DNA from: Isoptericola sp. AK164
GTDB lineage: Bacteria > Actinomycetota > Actinomycetes > Actinomycetales > Cellulomonadaceae
DNA length: 64,000 nt
NCBI RefSeq assembly: GCF_029643425.1
Contig: NZ_CP119106.1
Span: 1,860,001 to 1,924,000, forward strand
Direction of reading: 5' to 3'
Positions 1 through 8,741 of the stretch are shown here, in pieces (the first letter of the stretch is position 1; each line of letters starts with the position of its first letter). The position numbers were made by a program, and so were the translations under genes. The notes under the pieces are model-generated. The model was not told the DNA's origin and did not search any database. It saw only the letters and a list, made by a program, of their open reading frames with translations.

Positions 1-235
1 GCGCCGCGCGCGGGTTGGCCCGCAGGTTGCGCAGCCGGCGCAGGTCGGTCGACCGCTTCGGCTTGTGGTCCACGGCGGTGACGACGTCGACCCGCTCGGG
101 ACCGGCGTCGAGGCCGGGCGCGAGCGCGAAGGTCACCGGCACCAGGTGCGGGACGTCCCCGGCCGACGTGGCCAGGACGGCGCGACGCTCCGCCGCGAAC
201 CGGCGCCGGCAGGTCTCGGTGTCCAGGGTCGGCAC
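1..235 (-). CDS. PPOX-class F420-dependent enzyme, 3' end missing
   Basis: Only the first 78 codons are inside the window; the rest lies beyond base 1. The GTG start at 235 follows the stop of the DUF1801 gene by 2 nt, so the two are probably co-transcribed. The visible residues include a PHLVPVTF strand and, about 30 residues later, VDHKPK followed by TDLRRLRNL. This is the pattern of the split-barrel pyridoxamine-phosphate-oxidase-like family predicted to use coenzyme F420 (Rv1155-like). The lysines of HKPK are expected in the cofactor phosphate pocket. The substrate is unknown. Confidence 0.8.
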   Translation of the reverse strand, partial: MPTLDTETCRRRFAAERRAVLATSAGDVPHLVPVTFALAPGLDAGPERVDVVTAVDHKPKRSTDLRRLRNLRANPRAA

Positions 236-237
236 GG

Positions 238-612
238 CTAGCCCGGTCGCCCGGCGTGCATCGCGTCGATCTCCTCGCGACGCAGCACCACGAGGCGCTC
301 CACGACGTCGTCGGGCAGCGGATGCCCGGGACGGAACCCGACGGATCCCTTGGTGACCCGGAAGCCTTCCAGCCGGTCCGCGAGCGCCGCGACCACCGCC
401 GGGCTGAACGGGTACACCCCGACGTGCCGGGCCGTGGCGACGACGCTGAGCAGCGGGCTGTCGCGGTACCGCAGGGCGGGCATGCCGTAGCTCCTGCCCT
501 CGGTGGCCTCCGGGACCGTCCGGCGGGCACGGTCCAGGACGTCGGCGACCGCCTCCCGGTCCGGGCCGTCCAACGACTCCACGTACGCGCTGACCTCTCC
601 CACCGCGTCCAT
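238..612 (-). CDS. DUF1801 (YdhG-like) small protein
   Basis: A 124-residue protein with an ATG start. The N-terminal helix (DAVGEVSAYVESLDGPDREA), the central RSYGMPALRY segment and the C-terminal KGSVGFRPGHPLPDDVVERL segment are typical of the DUF1801/YdhG family, a small alpha/beta fold related to frataxin/YjbR. Its biochemical role is not established. It precedes the PPOX-type gene by 2 nt, so they probably form a two-gene unit. No signal peptide or membrane segment is visible. Confidence 0.8.
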   Translation of the reverse strand: MDAVGEVSAYVESLDGPDREAVADVLDRARRTVPEATEGRSYGMPALRYRDSPLLSVVATARHVGVYPFSPAVVAALADRLEGFRVTKGSVGFRPGHPLPDDVVERLVVLRREEIDAMHAGRPG

Positions 613-664
613 GCTGGGCCGTGCCGGTCGTGCTCGCCAGCGCGGGCGGTCCCGTGGTCGCGGC

Positions 665-2038
665 TCAGCGCTCGGCGGGGTCGGTGACCACGAGCATGAG
701 CACGAGCCCGGCCAGGAGCACGGCGACGATCGCCAGCGTGCCCCAGAGGGTGGCGCCGGTCAGGGCGATCACGGCGGTCCACAGCGCCGGGGTGAGGAAG
801 GAGACGGCGCGCCCGGTGGTGGCGTACAGGCCGAACACCTCGGACTCGCGGCCCGCCGGGGTGACGCGTGCCAGGAAGGACCGGGAGGCGGACTGGGCCG
901 GTCCGACGAACGCGGTCAGCGCCAGGCCGGCGACCCAGAACACGCCGGTGCCCAGGGGGTAGAGCGCCACGATGACGGTGCCGCACAGCACCAGGGCCGC
1001 CAGCGACCACAGGATGACGGTCCGCGGCCCGAGCCGGTCGTCGAACAGCCCGGCGACGATGGTGCTCACCCCGGCGATGAGGTTCGCGGCGATGCCGAAG
1101 ACGATGACCTCGGTGTCGTCGAACCCGTAGGAGACGGCGGCGACGATCGCGCCGAACGTGAACACCCCGGCGAGCCCGTCGCGGTAGACGGCGCTGGCCA
1201 GCAGGAACCAGAAGGTGGTGCGGGCGTGCCGCCACAGGTCGACGACGTCGCGCCACAGCTCGACGTACCCGGCGAAGAACCCCACCCGCGGCCGGTCGGC
1301 GGCGGGCGCCTCCGGCACGCGGCGGAACAACGGCCAGGCGAAGGCCACGGCCCACAGGCCGCACCCGAGGGCGATGGCGCGGTAGCCCCAGCCGTCGGAG
1401 GTGTCCATGCCGAAGAAGTCGGCGCCGTCGGCCACGACGACCAGCACCAGCGCGACGATGCCGCCCACGTACCCCAGTCCCCAGCCGAGCCCGGAGACCC
1501 GACCGACCGTGTCGCGGGTGGAGACCTGGGTGAGCATGGCGTTGTAGTTCACCCCGGCGATCTCCCCCGCCACGCTGCCCAGCGACACCAGCGCGGCCCC
1601 GAGCGCGAAGTACGCCGGGTCGGCCCGCACGAAGCCGAGACCGAACATGGCCGCGACGAGCACCACGGTGCCGCCGGCGAGCCAGGCCTTGCGGCGCCCG
1701 GTGACGTCCGCGCGACGGCCGAGGACCGGGGCGAGCAGCGCGACCAGCACTCCCCCGACGGTGATCCAGGCGCCCAGCCCGCTGGACAGCGTGGCCAGGG
1801 CGCTGTCGCGGGCCGGGTCGTCGGCGGCCAGCGCCGCGGCGTCGGGCTCCAGGAAGGCGTCGCTGGTCAGGTACAGGGCCGTGAACACGAAGGTGACGAT
1901 CACCGTGTTGAACGGCTGGGTCGCCCAGTCCCACAGCGCCCAGGCCACCACCCGGCGGCGGCGCTCGGTCGGGGGCAGCGCGGCGAACGCGGCCGAGGCG
2001 TCGTGGCCCGAGGGTGCCGCCGGTGTGGGGTCGCTCAT
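665..2038 (-). CDS. MFS transporter, UMF1 (Atg22-like) family
   Basis: A 457-residue polytopic membrane protein. The chosen ATG gives MSDPTPAAPSG; in-frame starts further upstream add only low-complexity arginine-rich sequence. The signature VVAWALWDWATQPFNTVI near residue 30 is characteristic of the UMF1/Atg22-like branch of the major facilitator superfamily. About twelve hydrophobic segments follow, with the basic loop GRRADVTGRRK between TM2 and TM3. Substrates of bacterial members are mostly unknown; efflux of amino acids or other small solutes is a guess. It lies 76 bp downstream of the DUF2236 gene on the same strand. Confidence 0.9.
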   Translation of the reverse strand: MSDPTPAAPSGHDASAAFAALPPTERRRRVVAWALWDWATQPFNTVIVTFVFTALYLTSDAFLEPDAAALAADDPARDSALATLSSGLGAWITVGGVLVALLAPVLGRRADVTGRRKAWLAGGTVVLVAAMFGLGFVRADPAYFALGAALVSLGSVAGEIAGVNYNAMLTQVSTRDTVGRVSGLGWGLGYVGGIVALVLVVVADGADFFGMDTSDGWGYRAIALGCGLWAVAFAWPLFRRVPEAPAADRPRVGFFAGYVELWRDVVDLWRHARTTFWFLLASAVYRDGLAGVFTFGAIVAAVSYGFDDTEVIVFGIAANLIAGVSTIVAGLFDDRLGPRTVILWSLAALVLCGTVIVALYPLGTGVFWVAGLALTAFVGPAQSASRSFLARVTPAGRESEVFGLYATTGRAVSFLTPALWTAVIALTGATLWGTLAIVAVLLAGLVLMLVVTDPAER

Positions 2039-2114
2039 GGTCGGTGAGTCTTCCGCATCGCGGTGAACACCGGGTAGCGCGCCACGCAGGCCCGGACGGC
2101 GCGGCCGCCGCGCG

Positions 2115-2990
2115 TCAGGCCGACCGGCGCGGCGGCGGGTCGCCCGCGAGCGCCCAGCGGATCGCCCGGGTGGCCACGTGCCCGCCGGCACGCACGAGGG
2201 CGGGTTCGCCGTGCAGCGGCCAGGGGGCGGGCGTCAGCTCCTGCGCCCAGCGCGGCATCGAGGCGTACGAGGCGGCACCGAGCAGGGTGTAGGGGGCGCG
2301 GGCGAGGCGCGGCAGGGGCGGCTCGGACAGCAGGAAGCGGGCGACGTCGCGGGAGGCGTCGGTGGCCTCGAGCTCGTCGCGGTACTCGCCGAGGGCGGCA
2401 CGCAGCGCGGCGAGGGTGCGCGGCGGCCGCTCGGCGCCGAGCCGGTCGGCGACGGTCGCGGTCTGGGCGAGGTAGGCGTCGCAGCCGGCGCGGTCGAGGG
2501 GGCGGCGTCCGTAGCGCTGGTGGGCGGCGAGGAAACTGTCGACCTCGGCGACGTGCACCCAGCGCAGCAGCCACGGGTCGTCGGCGGCGTAGGGGCGGCC
2601 GTCGGGGGTGACGCCGCGGACGCGGGCGTGCACGGCGCGGACGACGTCGACGGCCTGCTGGGCGTCGTCGGCCGTGGCGAACGTGGTCTCGGCGAGGAAG
2701 GTGCTGGTGCGCCCGAGGCGTCCCCACGGGTCGCCGCGGTAGCCGGAGTGGTCGGCGACGGCGGCCATGGCCAGGGGGTGGAGGGACTGCAGCAGCAGGG
2801 CGCGGACCCCGCCGACGAACATCGAGGCGTCGCCGTGCACGCGGGCGACGGCGGAGTCGTCGGCGAACCAGCGTGGCCCGGGGCTGGTGTGGATGCGTTC
2901 GCGCGCGTCGCGGCCGGCGCTGCCGCCGGAGACCTGTTCGAACAGCAGGCGGCCGGCTCGGCGCTGGAGGCTGCGCAGGGGAGATCGCAC
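2115..2990 (-). CDS. Oxygenase MpaB family protein (DUF2236)
   Basis: A 291-residue protein. The segment SPGPRWFADDSAVARVHGD, then FVGGVRALLLQSLHPLAMAA and GRTSTFLAETTFA, matches the DUF2236/MpaB/latex-clearing-protein family, helical proteins that bind b-type heme in characterised members. A conserved histidine sits in the LHPLAM segment. GTG at 2990 is preferred: a CAGAAT hexamer ends 6 nt upstream (2997-3002) and no ribosome binding site is visible, which suggests a leaderless transcript. The gene is divergent from the alpha/beta hydrolase. Its substrate is unknown. Confidence 0.85.
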   Translation of the reverse strand: MRSPLRSLQRRAGRLLFEQVSGGSAGRDARERIHTSPGPRWFADDSAVARVHGDASMFVGGVRALLLQSLHPLAMAAVADHSGYRGDPWGRLGRTSTFLAETTFATADDAQQAVDVVRAVHARVRGVTPDGRPYAADDPWLLRWVHVAEVDSFLAAHQRYGRRPLDRAGCDAYLAQTATVADRLGAERPPRTLAALRAALGEYRDELEATDASRDVARFLLSEPPLPRLARAPYTLLGAASYASMPRWAQELTPAPWPLHGEPALVRAGGHVATRAIRWALAGDPPPRRSA

Positions 2991-3037
2991 GGCACCATTC
3001 TGCGTGCCCGCGGGCGATGCTCGGGTAGGTTGCCCGT

Positions 3038-3997
3038 GTGCGCGAGGACACCGTGGCGACGACCTGGCGGCGCGACGACCTGCTGGGCGCGCCGTTCGAG
3101 AGCACGGCGCTCGGCGCCGCGACGCTGGTGCGCTCGGCGTCCGCCCCGGCGCGTCCGCGGGCGGTGGTGCTGCACGTGCACGGCTACAACGACTACTTCT
3201 TCCAGGACCACCTCGCCCGCGCCATCGAGGAGCGCGGGCACGCCCTGGTGGCCGTGGACCTGCCGGGGGCGGGACGCTCGCTCGTCGAGGGCCGGGTCCC
3301 GCACTTCGTGACGGACCTGCGCGACCAGGGGCCCGCGCTGACGGCGGCGGTCGGCGCCGCGCGCGAGCTGGCCGGCGGCGCCCCGGTGGTGCTGCACGCC
3401 CACTCCACCGGCGGGCTGCTGGCCGCGCTGTGGGCGCACGCGCACCGCGGCCGCGGCGAGATCGACGCGCTGGCGCTGGACAGCCCGTTCCTGGACCTGC
3501 ACGCCTCGTGGCTGCAGCGCACCCTGGGCACGTGGGTGCTCGACGCCGTCGGGCCGTGGTCGCCGACGGCGGTGCTGTCGGCGACGCCGTCGGTGTACGC
3601 CACCCACCAGCTCGCGGCGCACGGCGGCCGGTGGGAGTTCGACGTCCGGCTGAAGAAGCCTGGCGGCGAGCCGGTGCGGGCGGGCTGGCTGCGGGCGGTG
3701 CGCCGCGGTCAGGCCCGCGTGGCACGCGGGCTGGCGATCGACGTGCCGGTGCTCGTGGCCCGCTCGGACCGGTCGGGGCCGGACTCCGTGGCCAACCCGG
3801 ACCTCGACGTCCAGGACACGGTCCTGGACGTCGCCCAGATCGCCCGGCTGGCCCCGCGGCTGGGCGACCGCGTCGACATGCTGACGGTGCCGGGCGGCGT
3901 GCACGACCTCCTGCTGTCCCGCGAGGAGCCCCGGCTGCGCTACCTCACCGGTCTGATGGGCTGGATGGACGACGTCGTGGCAGGGTCGGGGGCATGA
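3038..3997 (+). CDS. Alpha/beta hydrolase, lysophospholipase-like
   Basis: A 319-residue cytosolic protein. LHVHGYNDYFF (around residue 50) is the oxyanion-hole strand, HAHSTGG (around 120) the nucleophile elbow with the catalytic serine, and VPGGVHDLLLS near the C-terminus supplies the histidine. The overall layout is Hydrolase_4/monoacylglycerol-lipase-like. Its stop overlaps the ATG of the glycerophosphodiester phosphodiesterase gene by 4 bp. The pair could therefore act together in phospholipid or acylglycerol breakdown, removing the acyl chain and then the head group (inference). TAGGTT at 3026-3031 ends 6 nt before the GTG, so the message is probably leaderless. Confidence 0.9.
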   Translation: MREDTVATTWRRDDLLGAPFESTALGAATLVRSASAPARPRAVVLHVHGYNDYFFQDHLARAIEERGHALVAVDLPGAGRSLVEGRVPHFVTDLRDQGPALTAAVGAARELAGGAPVVLHAHSTGGLLAALWAHAHRGRGEIDALALDSPFLDLHASWLQRTLGTWVLDAVGPWSPTAVLSATPSVYATHQLAAHGGRWEFDVRLKKPGGEPVRAGWLRAVRRGQARVARGLAIDVPVLVARSDRSGPDSVANPDLDVQDTVLDVAQIARLAPRLGDRVDMLTVPGGVHDLLLSREEPRLRYLTGLMGWMDDVVAGSGA

Positions 3998-4800
3998 CCC
4001 GCAGCCACACCACGCACCCGTACTTCGATCCGCACCCCGGATCCCCCGGCCGGGGGGTCGTCGCGCTGGCGCACCGGGGCTTCTCCCACGAGCAGCAGAA
4101 CCTCGAGAACTCGATGGCGGCGTTCGCCGCCGCCGTCGACCTCGGCTACGGCTACGTCGAGACCGACGCCCACGGCACCCGCGACGGCGTGGCGGTGGCC
4201 CTGCACGACTCGTCCCTCGACCGCACGACGGACAGCTCCGGCGAGGTCGCCGACCTGACCTGGCAGCAGGTCTCCCGGGCCCGGATCGGTGGCGAGGAGC
4301 CGGTCCCCCGGCTGGACGACCTGCTGGGCACCTGGCCGGACCTGCGCGTCAACATCGACGTCAAGGGCGACTCGAGCATCGAGCCCGTGGCCGAGGCGGT
4401 CGAACGCACCGCGAGCCACGAGCGGGTGTGCGTCACCTCGTTCTCCCCGGGCCGACGCCGGCGGACCCTGGCCAGGATGTCCCGGCCGGTGGCCACCAGC
4501 GCGGGCACGAGCGAGGTGCTCGGGTTCCTCGCGGGAGCCCGACTGCGCGTCCCCGGCCTGGTGCAGCGGGCGCTGCGCGACGTCGCCGCCCTCCAGGTGC
4601 CGCCCGCCCAGGGCGGCGTGACGGTCGTGGACGCCGCCACCGTCGCCGCGGCGCACCGGGCGGGCCGGCACGTGCACGTGTGGACGATCGACGAGCCGGA
4701 CGAGATGCGCCGGCTGCTCGACCTCAACGTCGACGGGATCGTCACCGACCGTGCCGACCTGCTGCGCGACGTGCTGCGCGAGCGCGGCCTGTGGCCCTGA
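3994..4800 (+). CDS. Glycerophosphodiester phosphodiesterase
   Basis: A 268-residue protein of the GDPD family, which hydrolyses glycerophosphodiesters to glycerol-3-phosphate and an alcohol. The diagnostic start ALAHRGF, a conserved E and N in QNLENSMAAF, ETDAHGTRDGVAVALHD (metal and catalytic residues) and the late VWTIDEPDEM and VDGIVTDRAD blocks are all present in order. There is no signal peptide, so it is probably cytoplasmic. The ATG overlaps the hydrolase stop as ATGA, giving translational coupling. A long hairpin follows its stop codon. Confidence 0.95.
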   Translation: MTRSHTTHPYFDPHPGSPGRGVVALAHRGFSHEQQNLENSMAAFAAAVDLGYGYVETDAHGTRDGVAVALHDSSLDRTTDSSGEVADLTWQQVSRARIGGEEPVPRLDDLLGTWPDLRVNIDVKGDSSIEPVAEAVERTASHERVCVTSFSPGRRRRTLARMSRPVATSAGTSEVLGFLAGARLRVPGLVQRALRDVAALQVPPAQGGVTVVDAATVAAAHRAGRHVHVWTIDEPDEMRRLLDLNVDGIVTDRADLLRDVLRERGLWP

Positions 4801-4814
4801 CGACCGATACCGCC

Positions 4815-4877
4815 CGTTGTGGGCATGAAATTCGCAACCCCGAACGGGTTCGGGTTGCAGATTTCATGCCCACAACG
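4815..4877. terminator. Long near-perfect hairpin between convergent genes
   Basis: The arms at 4815-4831 and 4861-4877 are perfect 17-bp complements. After two mismatched positions the stem resumes with 4834-4840 against 4852-4858, then 4842-4845 against 4848-4851. The structure lies between the stops of the GDPD gene and aroB, so it could act as a bidirectional terminator. It has no T-tract and is unusually long and AT-richer than its surroundings, so it may instead be a dispersed palindromic repeat. No second copy was seen in this window. Confidence 0.7.
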
Positions 4878-4891
4878 AGCCGGCGGGCGGG

Positions 4892-6034
4892 TCAGGCGCC
4901 GAGCTGGACGGTGACCCCGGGGCTGCCCGACGGCGGCTCCTTGGAGATCTCCGCGTAGGCGGCGGCCAGCACGGTGGGGTCCGGGCCCTCGAGCCGCACC
5001 GGCTTGGCGACGTCGTCCAGGACGACGAAGCGCAGCAGGTCGCCGCGTGCCTTCTTGTCGCGGCGCATCGCGGCCAGCAGCTGGTCCCACCGGTCCCCGC
5101 GGTACGTGGTCGGCAGCCCGACGGCGGTGAGGATCTCCCGGTGGCGGTCCACGACGGCGTCGTCGAGCTTGCCGCCGAGGCGCCCCAGCTCGGCGGCGAA
5201 GACCATGCCCACGGCCACCGCCGCGCCGTGCCGCAGCTGGTAGCGCTCGACGAGCTCGACGGCGTGCCCGAGGGTGTGACCGTAGTTGAGGATCTCGCGC
5301 AGGCCCTGCTCGGTGAGGTCCTCGCCCACGACGCGCGCCTTGACGCGCACCGACCGCTCGATGAGCTCGGTCAGCACCGCCCAGGTCTCCTCGGTGGCGT
5401 CCGGGCCGGCCCACTCGCGGAGGGCCTCGGCGTGCTCCTCGACCAGCTCGAGGATGCGCTCGTCGGCGATGAAGCCCGTCTTGATCACCTCGGCCATGCC
5501 GGCCACGAGGTCCCATCGCTCCAGCGACTCCAGCGCCGCGAGGTCGCACAGCACCCCGGCCGGCGGGTGGAACGCGCCGACGAGGTTCTTGCCCTCGGCG
5601 GTGTTGATGCCGGTCTTGCCGCCGACGGCCGCGTCGACCATGGCCAGCAGCGTGGTGGGCACGTGCACGACCTTGATGCCGCGCAGCCAGGTGGCCGCGA
5701 CGAACCCGGCCAGGTCCGTCGTCGCGCCGCCGCCGACGGCCACGATCGCGTCGGAGCGCGTGAAGTCCGCCTGGCCCATGACCTGCCAGCAGAACGCCGC
5801 GACCTGGGCGGTCTTCTGCTCCTCGGCGTCCGGCAGCTCGGCGGCGAAGGCCTCGTAGCCCTGGGCGGCCAGGTCCTCGCGCACGGTCTCGCCGGTGGCC
5901 TGCAGCGACGCCGGGTGCATCACCAGCACGCGGCGCACCCCCTCGCCGAGCAGCGTGGGGATCTCCCCGAGCAGGTGGCGGCCCACGACGACGTCGTAGG
6001 GCTGGGCGCCGGACACGGTCACGCGGACCGTCAT
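4892..6034 (-). CDS. aroB: 3-dehydroquinate synthase
   Basis: A 380-residue enzyme that converts DAHP to 3-dehydroquinate, the second step of the shikimate pathway, using NAD and a divalent metal. VGGGATTDLAGFVAATW (NAD-binding), VPTTLLAMVDAAVGGKTGIN, the metal-ligand region EILNYGHTLGHAVE and the late RRDKKARG motif are all present. The ATG has a strong AGGAGG 5 nt upstream and overlaps the aroK stop as ATGA. It is the last gene of the aroC-aroK-aroB run and is followed by the long hairpin. Confidence 0.98.
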   Translation of the reverse strand: MTVRVTVSGAQPYDVVVGRHLLGEIPTLLGEGVRRVLVMHPASLQATGETVREDLAAQGYEAFAAELPDAEEQKTAQVAAFCWQVMGQADFTRSDAIVAVGGGATTDLAGFVAATWLRGIKVVHVPTTLLAMVDAAVGGKTGINTAEGKNLVGAFHPPAGVLCDLAALESLERWDLVAGMAEVIKTGFIADERILELVEEHAEALREWAGPDATEETWAVLTELIERSVRVKARVVGEDLTEQGLREILNYGHTLGHAVELVERYQLRHGAAVAVGMVFAAELGRLGGKLDDAVVDRHREILTAVGLPTTYRGDRWDQLLAAMRRDKKARGDLLRFVVLDDVAKPVRLEGPDPTVLAAAYAEISKEPPSGSPGVTVQLGA

Positions 6035-6558
6035 GAGCGGACCTCCTGAAGGATCTCGTCGGCGACCTCGGCGGCGGTGCGGTCGTCGGACAGCACCGCC
6101 ACGGTGGCCAGCCGTTCGTACGTGGGGCGGCGGGCCTGCATCAGCTCGGCCCACCGGGCGCGCGGGTTGCCGACCAGCAGCGGCCGGGAGCGGTTGAACC
6201 CGACGCGGGGCGCGGCCTGGGCCAGGGACACGTCGAGGAAGACGACCGTGCCGCCGTCAGCGGCGTACCCGGCCAGCGCGCTCTGGGTGTGGGTGTCCAT
6301 GACGGCGCCGCCGCCGAGGGCGAGCACGCCGTCGTGGGTGGCCAGCGCCGTGGTGACGGCCTCGCGCTCCAGGTCGCGGAAGTGCGGCTCGCCGTCGTCG
6401 ACGAAGATGTCGGCGACCGGCTTGCCCGCGGTCGCCTCGACGTCGGCGTCGGTGTCCCGGAACGCCAGGCCGAGGCGCTGCGCCAGCAGGGTGCCGACGG
6501 TGGTCTTGCCGCTGCCGGGCGGGCCCGTGAGCACCACCCGCGGTCGTGTCGCCGTCAT
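6031..6558 (-). CDS. aroK: Shikimate kinase
   Basis: A 175-residue P-loop kinase that phosphorylates shikimate at the 3-hydroxyl. The Walker A motif [11 protein letters not shown] is near residues 12-22, DTDADVE carries the substrate-binding aspartate, LALGGGAV is the glycine triplet that contacts shikimate, and RSRPLL lies in the lid. Start and stop overlap both neighbours by 4 bp (ATGA at each junction), so aroC, aroK and aroB are translationally coupled. Confidence 0.97.
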   Translation of the reverse strand: MTATRPRVVLTGPPGSGKTTVGTLLAQRLGLAFRDTDADVEATAGKPVADIFVDDGEPHFRDLEREAVTTALATHDGVLALGGGAVMDTHTQSALAGYAADGGTVVFLDVSLAQAAPRVGFNRSRPLLVGNPRARWAELMQARRPTYERLATVAVLSDDRTAAEVADEILQEVRS

Positions 6559-7772
6559 CGCAGCAGCTCGGGGATCGACGCGAGGTAGGACTCGGCGTTG
6601 CGTCGCACCTCGGCCACCGAGTCGCCGCCGAACTTCTCCAGGACGACCTGCGCCAGCTCCAGGGCGACCATCGCCTCGGCGACGACGGCGGCCGGCGGCA
6701 CCGCGCACACGTCTGAGCGCTGGTGGTGGGCGGTGACCTCCTCGCCGGTGGCGACGTCCACGGTCGCCAGGGCGCGCGGCACGGTGGAGATCGGCTTCAT
6801 GGCGGCCGAGACCCGCAGCACCTCGCCGTTGGTCATGCCGCCCTCGATCCCGCCGGCCCGGTTGGAGCGGCGCACGATGCGGCCCTCGGCGTCCCGCGCG
6901 ATCTCGTCGTGCGCGGCCGAGCCCCGGCGCTGCGCGGTGCGGAAGCCGTCGCCGACCCCGACGCCCTTGATCGCCTGGATACCCATGAGGGCACCGGCGA
7001 GGCGGGCGTCCAGCCGGCGGTCGGAGTGGGTGTACGTGCCCAGGCCGGTCGGCACGTCGTAGGCCAGCACCTCCACGACCCCGCCGAGGGTGTCGCCGTC
7101 CTTGCGGCAGGCGTCGATCTCGGCCACCATCGCCTCGCTGGTGGGCCCGTGGAAGCACCGCACCGGGTCCGCGTCCAGCGCGGCGACGTCGTCGGGCGTG
7201 GGCAGGTCGGCGTCCTCGGGGACCTCGACCGGGCCGATCGCGGTGACGTGGCTGACCAGCCGGATGCCGAGCGCCTGCTCGAGGAACTTCGCCGCGGCGG
7301 TGCCGAGCGCCACGCGCGTGGCGGTCTCGCGGGCGCTGGCCCGCTCCAGGACCGGCCGGGCGTCGTCGAAGCCGTACTTGCGCATGCCCACCAGGTCCGC
7401 GTGCCCGGGACGGGGCCGCGTCAACGGGCGGTTGCGGGCGATCTCGCGCTCGTCGCCGGTGCCGGCGTCGCGCAGCAGAGCCTCCCGGGGCACCGGGTCG
7501 GCGGACATCACGTCGACCCACTTGGGCCACTCGGTGTTCGCGATCTCGATCGACAGCGGACCGCCCTGGGTCACACCGTGGCGCAGCCCGCCCAGGACGC
7601 GGACCGCGTCCTTCTCGAACTTCATCCGGGCGCCGCGGCCGTAGCCGAGACGACGCCGGGCCAGGGCGTCCTGGATGTCCGAGGTGACGATCTCCACCCC
7701 GGCGGGCAGGCCCTCCATGAGGCCCACCAGGGCCTGACCGTGCGACTCTCCCGAGGTCAACCAGCGCAGCAT
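6555..7772 (-). CDS. aroC: Chorismate synthase
   Basis: A 405-residue FMN-dependent enzyme making chorismate from EPSP, the last common aromatic step. [13 protein letters not shown] at the N-terminus, [16 protein letters not shown], and the late [11 protein letters not shown] and KPISTVP blocks are the family signatures. CAGAAT at 7780-7785 on this strand ends 7 nt before the ATG and there is no Shine-Dalgarno sequence, so transcription of the aroCKB unit probably begins at or next to the start codon. aroE lies 87 bp upstream. Confidence 0.98.
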   Translation of the reverse strand: MLRWLTSGESHGQALVGLMEGLPAGVEIVTSDIQDALARRRLGYGRGARMKFEKDAVRVLGGLRHGVTQGGPLSIEIANTEWPKWVDVMSADPVPREALLRDAGTGDEREIARNRPLTRPRPGHADLVGMRKYGFDDARPVLERASARETATRVALGTAAAKFLEQALGIRLVSHVTAIGPVEVPEDADLPTPDDVAALDADPVRCFHGPTSEAMVAEIDACRKDGDTLGGVVEVLAYDVPTGLGTYTHSDRRLDARLAGALMGIQAIKGVGVGDGFRTAQRRGSAAHDEIARDAEGRIVRRSNRAGGIEGGMTNGEVLRVSAAMKPISTVPRALATVDVATGEEVTAHHQRSDVCAVPPAAVVAEAMVALELAQVVLEKFGGDSVAEVRRNAESYLASIPELLR

Positions 7773-7859
7773 GGTCGCGATTCTGTCACGCCTGCCCGGC
7801 CTCCGGCGCCGACGGTCGGATGGCGGACGTCACGCGCCGCGGCCCGCGCCGACGGGTGC

Positions 7860-8741
7860 TCAGGCCGCCTCGGCGCCGAGGGCCTGCTGCAGCGCCGCGT
7901 CCATGGCGTCCACCGGTCCGGGTCGGCCGGTCATCAGGCGCACCTGCTCCACGGCCTGGTGCAGCAGCATCCGCTCGCCGCCGACGACGGTGCCGCCGGC
8001 CGCGGCCCAGGCCTGGGACAGCGCGGTGGGCCGCGGGTCGTAGACGGCGTCGAGCAGCACCCCGCCGGCGCGCACGCCCTGGGAGCGCAGCGACGCGGCC
8101 ACGGGGTCGGCGGCGTAGGCCGGCATGGTCGAGACCACCACGTCCGCTCCGGCGAGCACCTCGGGGGCCGTGCCGGCGTCGAGCACCTCGTAGCGGGGCG
8201 TGACGCCCATGCGCGCGGCCGCCTCCTGCAGCGTGGCCGTGCGGGCCAGGTTGCGCGCGAGCACGCGCGGCGCGGTGCAGCCGAGCTCGCCGAGGGCGGC
8301 CAGCGTCGAGGCGGCCGTCGCTCCCCCGCCGAGCACGACGGCGCGCCGCACCGGGGCCGCCAGGGTGCCGTGGCGCTCGGCGAGGCCCTCGCGGATCGCC
8401 TGGACCAGTCCGTGCACGTCGGTGTTGGTGCCCGTCAGGCTCACCCCGCACTGCGCGGGCGACACGAGCACCGTGTTCACGGCACCGACGGCGCGGGCCA
8501 GCGGGTCGACGTGGTCGACCAGCTCCATGACCGCGTGCTTGAGCGGCATCGTCACGCTCAGGCCCGCCCAGGAGAGGTCCAGGCCGCGCACGAGGTCGGG
8601 CAGCTGCTCGACGGTGGTGTCGATCGCCGTGTACCGCCACCCGTCCAGGCCGAGCGCCTCGTAGGCGGCGCCGTGCAGGGTGGGCGAGAGCGAGTGCGCG
8701 ACCGGGTGCCCCAGGACGGCCGCGCGACGGGTCGCGGGCAT
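7860..8741 (-). CDS. aroE: Shikimate dehydrogenase
   Basis: A 293-residue NADPH-dependent reductase of 3-dehydroshikimate. LGHPVAHSLSPTLH binds substrate, SVTMPLKHAVM contains the catalytic lysine, GTNTDVHG follows, and LGGGATAASTLAAL is the dinucleotide-binding loop. Its ATG overlaps the mltG stop by 1 nt (TGATG). It belongs to the long minus-strand run alaS-ruvX-mltG-aroE, a cluster conserved in actinobacteria. The third-position GC is as high as its neighbours. Confidence 0.96.
   Translation of the reverse strand: MPATRRAAVLGHPVAHSLSPTLHGAAYEALGLDGWRYTAIDTTVEQLPDLVRGLDLSWAGLSVTMPLKHAVMELVDHVDPLARAVGAVNTVLVSPAQCGVSLTGTNTDVHGLVQAIREGLAERHGTLAAPVRRAVVLGGGATAASTLAALGELGCTAPRVLARNLARTATLQEAAARMGVTPRYEVLDAGTAPEVLAGADVVVSTMPAYAADPVAASLRSQGVRAGGVLLDAVYDPRPTALSQAWAAAGGTVVGGERMLLHQAVEQVRLMTGRPGPVDAMDAALQQALGAEAA

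Noticed and set aside
503-2047. A 514-codon plus-strand ORF opposite the UMF1-type transporter
   Set aside because: Low-complexity Gly/Glu/Arg/His protein, a mirror of a membrane-protein gene.
4842-4851. GAAC-GG-GTTC resembling an SOS box
   Set aside because: The spacing is 2 instead of 4 and it forms the tip of the long hairpin; no promoter is next to it.
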